Positions 57,562 to 64,000 of a DNA stretch of 64,000 bases are shown here, piece by piece; position 1 is the stretch's first letter; each line of letters opens with the position of its first letter. The position numbers and the translations under genes were made by a program. The stretch comes from Lineus longissimus (lineage: Eukaryota; Nemertea; Pilidiophora; Heteronemertea; Lineidae). Location of the stretch: the NCBI RefSeq assembly GCF_910592395.1, contig NC_088309.1:15130599-15194598 (forward strand). The letters are read 5' to 3'. The notes beneath the pieces are model-generated. The model was given only the letters and a program-made list of their open reading frames with translations, ran no database searches and was not told the DNA's origin.

Positions 57562-59059
57562 GTAAACTTTTGCAACATCTATCATGTTATCATGATACAC
57601 GCCTCACTGATGGTAAACGGCTTTTATCACACCTGTGTTGTATTCTGTTTGATATTGCCTAAACTCAGCGTTAAAAGCTTTGATCACCGGCAAACTACAT
57701 TCCACGTTTCATACCCATACATACTGTATAATTCCCTCTAACACGTTGTGGGATCATGTTACAGGACGTGACATCTTCAATTGGAGACAACCTATTAAAG
57801 TTCTCATGTAATAAGGGGACCGGATTACCGGTTGCCAAAGTCTGATTGAACACTATAAATATTGGACCCGAAGAAATGGATTTGTCATGTCCGATTATTG
57901 ATTCATGGCGTTAATCCAATTGTACAGCGGCTATGTATTGGGTGGTCCACAAAATTATGAGTATACAACTAAATTCTAACTGCAATTGCGATATTTCTCG
58001 ATAAGATTTATCCGATATTGATATTTCCGCCAGATCGGCTTCAAATCTTAGGTGGACTTTTCTTGATGAGGAAAGACTTCTAAGATGGGATGCAAAATAA
58101 TGTTGTAGTATAGGACAGGTACACCCGTGTACTACTGTATTTGTATGATTCAATATTTGGTAGCTGACACGTTGTTGTTTTGGCCCACGCGATATAACTG
58201 CACTATTAACAGAGATGAAAGTGTGCGTTGGCCATTCAGGATCATCAACTAGTCTAGCCTGCAGATATTACATTTGGATATTAACATTCTGTTAGAAATT
58301 ATGCTTCGTTATCTACTTTTCATTCATGATGTGTCACGTAGCGATCACATAATGAGACACTGGAGAGATCTGTTTGTGGTCAGTATTAGCTAAGTTAGAA
58401 ATGTATCGCATGGGTTAGTACAAAAATAATCGCATTTGAACGCTAAAATATCCTAAATATATCCGGTATATTTTAATGATGTTTGCCGTCAACAAAAATT
58501 CATGTGTAGATGATTATCTAAAGTCACTTCATTACACACCAGCTACTGTTCGTCTTGCACTCTAGTTAGTCACTATGTCAATCCAAAGACCTCATTCATT
58601 TTAAACTCTTTAGAAGTTCTAAATCGGCTCCTCTCTCTCTTCCTCGAAAATTGCCGATGAGCATTTTTTGGGAAACATCAGCTACTCGTTTATCATGGCA
58701 AAATGTAAGACAGCTCCCTTGGTCAGGTCACACACATTACACTCATCAATTTTTTTTTCATCAATTTTTTTTTCCGGCAACATGTTCTGTGCGATAAAAA
58801 CGCATCCCGACTCTCATGCGTTTGCGTCACCACTATCGGGATCCACATGACGGATTCCATCGATTTTCCGGTTTTCTCGTCACGCGTGGTCCAATCACAG
58901 CGCTGATCAGAAAACTTAAAGAGGGCAAAGGTCAATGCCGATCGCATGGTGCCAAACCTCGTCGATGTTCTGATTGGTCCAAATTCGAAGCAACTTTGCC
59001 TGGGCTTCGGACCTAACTATCGCTGTAGTAGAACTAAACTGAGGATGGGGGGACCAGAT
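57562..59059. other. About 1.5 kb with no gene recognised
   Basis: Contains a short duplicated CATCAATTTTTTTTTC patch near 58,745-58,775. No gene signal. Confidence 0.4.
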
Positions 59060-59138
59060 GAAAACAGTTTCTGAGGCGGAAAATGTCAAGGTTATGGGTG
59101 AGTGATTTCGCGATCTAAGGACATTGCGGGTCAAGATG
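59060..59138. repeat. Left member of a widely spaced inverted repeat (79 bp)
   Basis: AAAACAGTTTCTGAGGCGGA..AAATGTCAAGG, then AGTGATTTCGCGATCT and GCGGGTCAAGATG. It is reverse complementary, with about 80 percent identity by eye, to 62,583-62,660. Confidence 0.7.
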
Positions 59139-62100
59139 CGTCATACGTAGCGTGAAATGCTGATGAGGATGTTGGTATTTGCAGTTTCAGAGACTTTCAC
59201 TTGTAAGAGTAACTGGCCTCATATTCTACTGTGTGTTTTGGTCAAGTCAATCGCAGCGACGCAAATAATAATAATGGGAAACCCTTTAGAAGGCCAGACG
59301 GATGTTATGAAATTGCTGTAATAGTTGTATCGTAATTGTAATTATGTATGGTTGTCATTTATTAAGGGTTTAATCAATCATATCATTCCACACTTTTTAA
59401 AAAAGAAGATAACATTTACCAACGAAGCTCTTTGTGCGGGTAATATCTGTACATGTAGCATAATATCAAACCAATTGTGGGCTGTGACAAGTGCAAATAT
59501 GTTTATAAAAACACGTTTACCGCATAAACTGCAAAGGCCTAAATCCTCTTCAACGTTTTACGCAAAGAGGCGACCAATCCTACTACCTGCGCAGACACGC
59601 CGGTCGTCGGCATCGTTAGTGTCGCCACTTTATCTCTTACATCATTGTCCCCGTGTTGTGGTGCTCTAACTTGGCTCACTGCCAGGGGCCTGTTTTTGAA
59701 TTGATTCATTTTGTTATCCACGACAGGATTTTATCTTGGCACGGCACGATCTCTCCTCGGAATGAACTGTAGATTTCTGCAAACTATATCAAGTGAGGCA
59801 AACATTTGCTAACTGTCATATTTTTAATTATAGAAGTAGCGGTATATATATTTCATTCATGAATTACACAATAATTATCATGCGCTTGCAGATTCAATTC
59901 AATAAGTCATATGTATGAAAATCGACGACCAACGCTATAAAAATATACGTGGTGACCTCCAGAACGTGGATATATCATCGCTATATACATGCTTCCCGAA
60001 ATTGGTGGCTTGCATTGGAACTAATTTTTTCCCCCTTGTCCGTCATCAAAGGCATTCAAGTGAGTTGGTCAACCATGGCTATCTCCTTTGTCCCTCCACT
60101 TTGAGGCCTAGTTTCCCCTTATGACATCATTATTTCGGACACTCAGCGCCCCATTTCTGGAAAGGTGGATACGTAGTCTCAATCCCAAATCTAGCTCAAT
60201 CGGTAGCAGCTGACAAAGCTGCTCCAGGCGTTAGCCCTATTTTGGTATGGCTCGCTTTGTTTACGTTGACCCACTGGGGAGGATAGAAGCGCCTTTAGTG
60301 CACACATGCGGATCTGCGAAATACGGATGGAAGCTCTCTCATATGGATCATGTCCATATGGATATTGCGATTAACCAATAATCTGATTCATATTTTCGCG
60401 CGATGCATCGCTAAATAAGGTTTTGTTTGCTTGTTTTTGATCGTAAGCAGACTATCAGAAAATAGTGCAAGGGACAAATTACTGCCTTGCAATAAAGTTA
60501 TAGCTCAGTTTACATCCCTCGGGGTACTGCAGCTATAGCTGGTTATTGCCTGCCATATTGCGATATGGTATAAAGAATTAATTACGCTATCAATGGAATA
60601 GAATATAACAAATGAACAAATTTGAGGTCGTTTATACAATGTTTTGTACATTTTACAATAAAAAAATTAATATCCCCATGGGAACCATCCATATGGTAGA
60701 GTTTCCATCCATATTAACGCATATTTGAATGGACGTGGCACAAGCGTCGTCTGTTGACAGCTGTAGGCGTCGCTGTTGAGATGGCATTAGTTTTGTTGCG
60801 TTTTTGTCAAGCGAATTTGATGCGTCAGTTCGTGTCACGGCGAAATGGGAACTCCAAGAAAAACCACTAATACCGCCAAGACCAAACTTTGTAGTAATGA
60901 GAAGATAGAATGTACATGTAGTTTATTAAGTTAGTTCAATAGTCCTAGTTAATCATGCGCTTTGGAGCGACCAGCCTATTTTAGTATCATTCGGTAGGTT
61001 TTACTTTACATGTGGTTGTTTGATAGAAAATGCACGACGGCGTGTGTTTTTTGCAAATCCTGGGCATTTGGTGTGTGTCCATGGATAGATCATTTTGTGG
61101 ATATTTTGAAATGGCGTGGATTTTGATTGTGTTGGTTGTTTACCAGTTGCAGAAGGTTCTTTGAACTCATATTATCAGAAATGATGACGCACGACTTACT
61201 GGCGTCCGTGCAGAAATTTAGGATTGATATTCCAGTTATTGGATTTTCCACTTGCTCAAATCAATATCCGCCGGCTATTTGCGACTAATTGTCTCTTGTC
61301 TCTCAAACCACTGTTTGCGTTGGCGAGATTTAATCTAGTCTTCATACAGATATTGCCTTGTCCCTCCAACTGTTGATGCAAAGTCAATCGATGTGTGCTG
61401 ACACGTTTGAATACGAAACCTTTCAACTGAAATGATGACCCAGTTTACCTAATTTTCATTATTATTTTATTGGTGCATGTAATGCAAATTTACGTCAATT
61501 GGGCAATTTAACAATATTGTTTGACCTGTCGACCTTCGTCAGCTGGTTATATCGGGTGGCCCAAGAAAAAAAACCTCCCAGTAAAAGTTGGATGTTGATC
61601 AACAGCACTGATTTAACGCACCGCACTTAGATTTGTGTATTTTATATGTCACCAAGCGCTGATATCTTGGAAAACCTAACAGGAAATCAAGTCAGATCTT
61701 CCAGAGACAGACCAGCCTTCGGTGGGTGTGGCATTCCCAGAGGTTGTAGATCTTGACCTGCAGTGTGCTGATAGAAGGCCAAAAAGGGTCAGTCACATCC
61801 AGGCAGATGAAAAATCGTAGAAAATCGAAGAAATCGAGGAGTCCGTAATTTGTGTGAATAAATATAAGTATTTTCATGAGAAAATTTAGTGAAGGTACAA
61901 GCTTGAAAATAATGGACCGTGTATTCAGAACTTACGTTGTAGTTATGATAACGATTCAGGATTTTAGAAGAGTTTTTTGAAATTTCTAATTTCACGGAAT
62001 TAGGAGTGTTAATTGAAAATTGTCAGGACCAAGGTCAGCATCAGAGTGTGAGGCTATGGAGTAATCCCTTTCTTAATAGCCAACCGCCGCGCATGCGTCG

Positions 62101-62582
62101 TTAAACAGGAAGACCCTGACTCGTGATAACTGACCAATCAGGGATCGCCAAACCATTCAAAGATCGTCACGACCAGCCGGAAAAAGAACACTTCGGCCAT
62201 TATGCAAACCAGCATCTGTGACCAGGGTCTATTGTACCGACGATCCCCAAATGGTGACAACAATCCTTAAGCGTTACATATGCACATCGTGACAAAACAT
62301 CTCAAATTTGTTTTTCGCTCAATTGGTGCAGTACAAAAGTATTGCACCGGTGTTTTCTCCCAACGAAAGTATAATTTTTCCATGCTTTAAAGGACCATTG
62401 GTATTAATAAAGGCAATATTACTCAGCTGTCGGCTGCCCAGTCACCTCCTATTCTACATCAGTAGTTTCCATCAACAAATTGTACAAGAAAGGAAAAAAT
62501 TCAGAATCTGACTGAATTATCACGCTTTTCCGGTGTTGACTCCAATTTGATCCGAGTTAGCTCTCCACACGTCGATCCTTCT
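59139..62582. other. About 3.4 kb between the inverted repeats; no gene recognised
   Basis: Only short open frames with no domain. It may be the body of a large decayed DNA element. Confidence 0.4.
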
Positions 62583-62660
62583 CCATCTTTACCCGCAGTG
62601 TTTTGAGATCGCTAAATCACTTACCCTACCTTCGACATTTTCCGCCTCAGAAGCTGTTTT
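62583..62660. repeat. Right member of the spaced inverted repeat
   Basis: Reads CCATCTTTACCCGCAGTGTT..GAGATCGCTAAATCACTT, then TTCCGCCTCAGAAGCTGTTTT. It is the partner of 59,060-59,138. Confidence 0.7.
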
Positions 62661-62759
62661 GGCCCAGGAAACCAATGAAAAAACATGCCAAGGTCGGTGC
62701 AGTTCTTTTAGAGTTTGATGTCTGTCAGTGACCGTTTAAGCCTAACCTCCTTTTTAAAT

Positions 62760-63270
62760 TAGGTTAAGTCAAAACCCTCCTGATATGCGATGCAGTCTTA
62801 TACATCCAACATAAAAAAATCGTCACTCCAGCTACAACCATTGGAAAACACTGATTTCCAAGATGGCCGCCTGACCAAAGTGGCTGCCGATGCCCCTCAT
62901 GGTTGTAATTGGCACCGAATAATTAAGAAATTATGAAATATTTTTCAGCTGTGTCCATACTGATGTTTGAACCGCTAACCCATGGATTCGATACTGAAAA
63001 ACACAAAAAGTGCGATTACGACCATATTTGAAGTCGGATCCGACTGAAATTTGCGTACGTGTAGTAATATGTTCACCAACACATCGGATTAGATCCCTCT
63101 ACATCAAGCAATAACAAATTGATCTCTGTGACCTTGAAAGGTAGGTCATATAAAAAAAGGATGATAAAACCCGTAGATACATCCACAATAAAAATCGTCG
63201 CTCTCTTCACAGCCAGTTGCTTCAAAATGGCAAAGACCGGATTTCCAAGATGGCCGCCTGGAGGCCAGAA
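62760..63270. repeat. Diverged direct repeat around TTTCCAAGATGGCCGCCTG
   Basis: The order ACATCCA, then AAAAATCGTC, then TTTCCAAGATGGCCGCCTG occurs at about 62,803-62,875 and again at about 63,179-63,260, an offset of about 380 bp. Confidence 0.6.
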
Positions 63271-64000
63271 AGTAGGTAAAGTCGCGATAACGAAACTAAC
63301 TTCTGCAACGCTACCAACACACCAGGTTTCGGCCATCTCGCCCTTGTGGTTACGATGATGTTATCTGCTCATGGACAACAGACGACGACGAACGCCGCGG
63401 TATTGTATACGCTTTCCAAAGGAGAGCAGGAAAACCTGTATAGTGTAATTATCGCAAACTCAAAAGTGGTATCAACAGCGTTCAAGTGTCATAATTGGCC
63501 TTCCCTTAAACCCATTTTATACATTTGACGAGGTCAAAGTCAATGTCAAATATAACATTCATTTTTAAACTAAAATGGCAAAGTGCTAATAATTTCATTT
63601 GTCCCTACAAAACGTGTAATTATCGTTTACCATAATTTAAAGGTTCAGAATGTCCTTCGGCGGGATTGATTCACTGCGGGATTGGCCGTGACCATAAACA
63701 ACTCTTGTATTTAATCATGGCCGACTGCTGTATGTGGCCAAAAATCATTAAATCCAATGTTTAACGATTGTGAGTGTCTTATCTAATAGAACCGCCCGAT
63801 CGGGATATTCTGAGAACTACCCTTTGGGGTGCAACACATATCAGGATATATGGGATATCAATGCTATTGATTGACTTGTATTTTCCCTATGCCTGAGAGT
63901 ATTTTAACCCCAAGAAAAATGGGCAACTTTTAAAAGTTCTTTACAACTCGACCGCGATTTCGGCTGGAAAGGCGCGAAGAAACTGGAGAGATCAAAGAAG
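63271..64000. other. No gene recognised
   Basis: The window ends in unassigned DNA. Confidence 0.4.

Overview
The window looks like nuclear DNA of a marine invertebrate. Introns use GT-AG, intergenic DNA is long and AT-rich, and TACATGTA and AGGCCTA words are frequent. Transposon content is high: PIF/Harbinger, piggyBac, Tc1, Mutator-like, non-LTR retrotransposons and many inverted-repeat elements. An echinoderm or another non-vertebrate deuterostome is my guess from composition and TE content, not a proof. There is no bacterial operon, CRISPR array, rRNA or convincing tRNA gene.

Two host-like spliced genes can be built from splice sites and reading phase. One is on the plus strand (about 5.3-8.2 kb) and encodes a chromodomain; its start is not resolved. 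The other is on the minus strand (15,078 to 10,827) and has seven exons. All six introns are phase 1. It encodes an unrecognised protein of about 375 residues with a basic N-terminal region, helical middle and acidic tail. Two single-base changes in A runs are its only defects.

Layout. 1-3 kb: an inverted-repeat element and a truncated LINE. 4-9 kb: the chromodomain gene with a dead Tc1 element and hairpins in its introns, then an 88-bp minisatellite (9.0-9.9 kb). 10-15 kb: the seven-exon gene. 16-21 kb: mostly unassigned DNA with inverted repeats. 21.3-30.6 kb: a nested transposon block. It holds a Mutator-like element, a decayed zinc-binding TE protein, a dead piggyBac whose C-terminal cysteine-rich domain is split by two Harbinger elements inserted 20 bp apart, a MITE inside a Harbinger terminal repeat, a LINE fragment and a third Harbinger fragment. 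The first Harbinger element (23,949-26,610) appears complete, with an intact 346-aa DDE transposase and a convergent two-exon Myb/SANT-like gene. The second has a dead transposase (four stops) but an open partner gene.

30.8-37 kb is largely unassigned. 37.7-42.3 kb holds three inverted-repeat elements in a row. The last is a 3,451-bp foldback element with a perfect 6-bp target duplication. Its two arms carry about 3 and about 30 copies of an 82-bp repeat that is itself a dimer of diverged 41-bp halves; this is the most unusual structure here. 43.8-46.6 kb has local duplications, including two tandem Harbinger derivatives that retain the 5' ends of both convergent genes. 46.7-64 kb is non-coding as far as I can see, with inverted-repeat elements, minisatellites and duplications.

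Family calls come from reading motifs by eye. No database search was possible, and coordinates of element edges without a target duplication are approximate.
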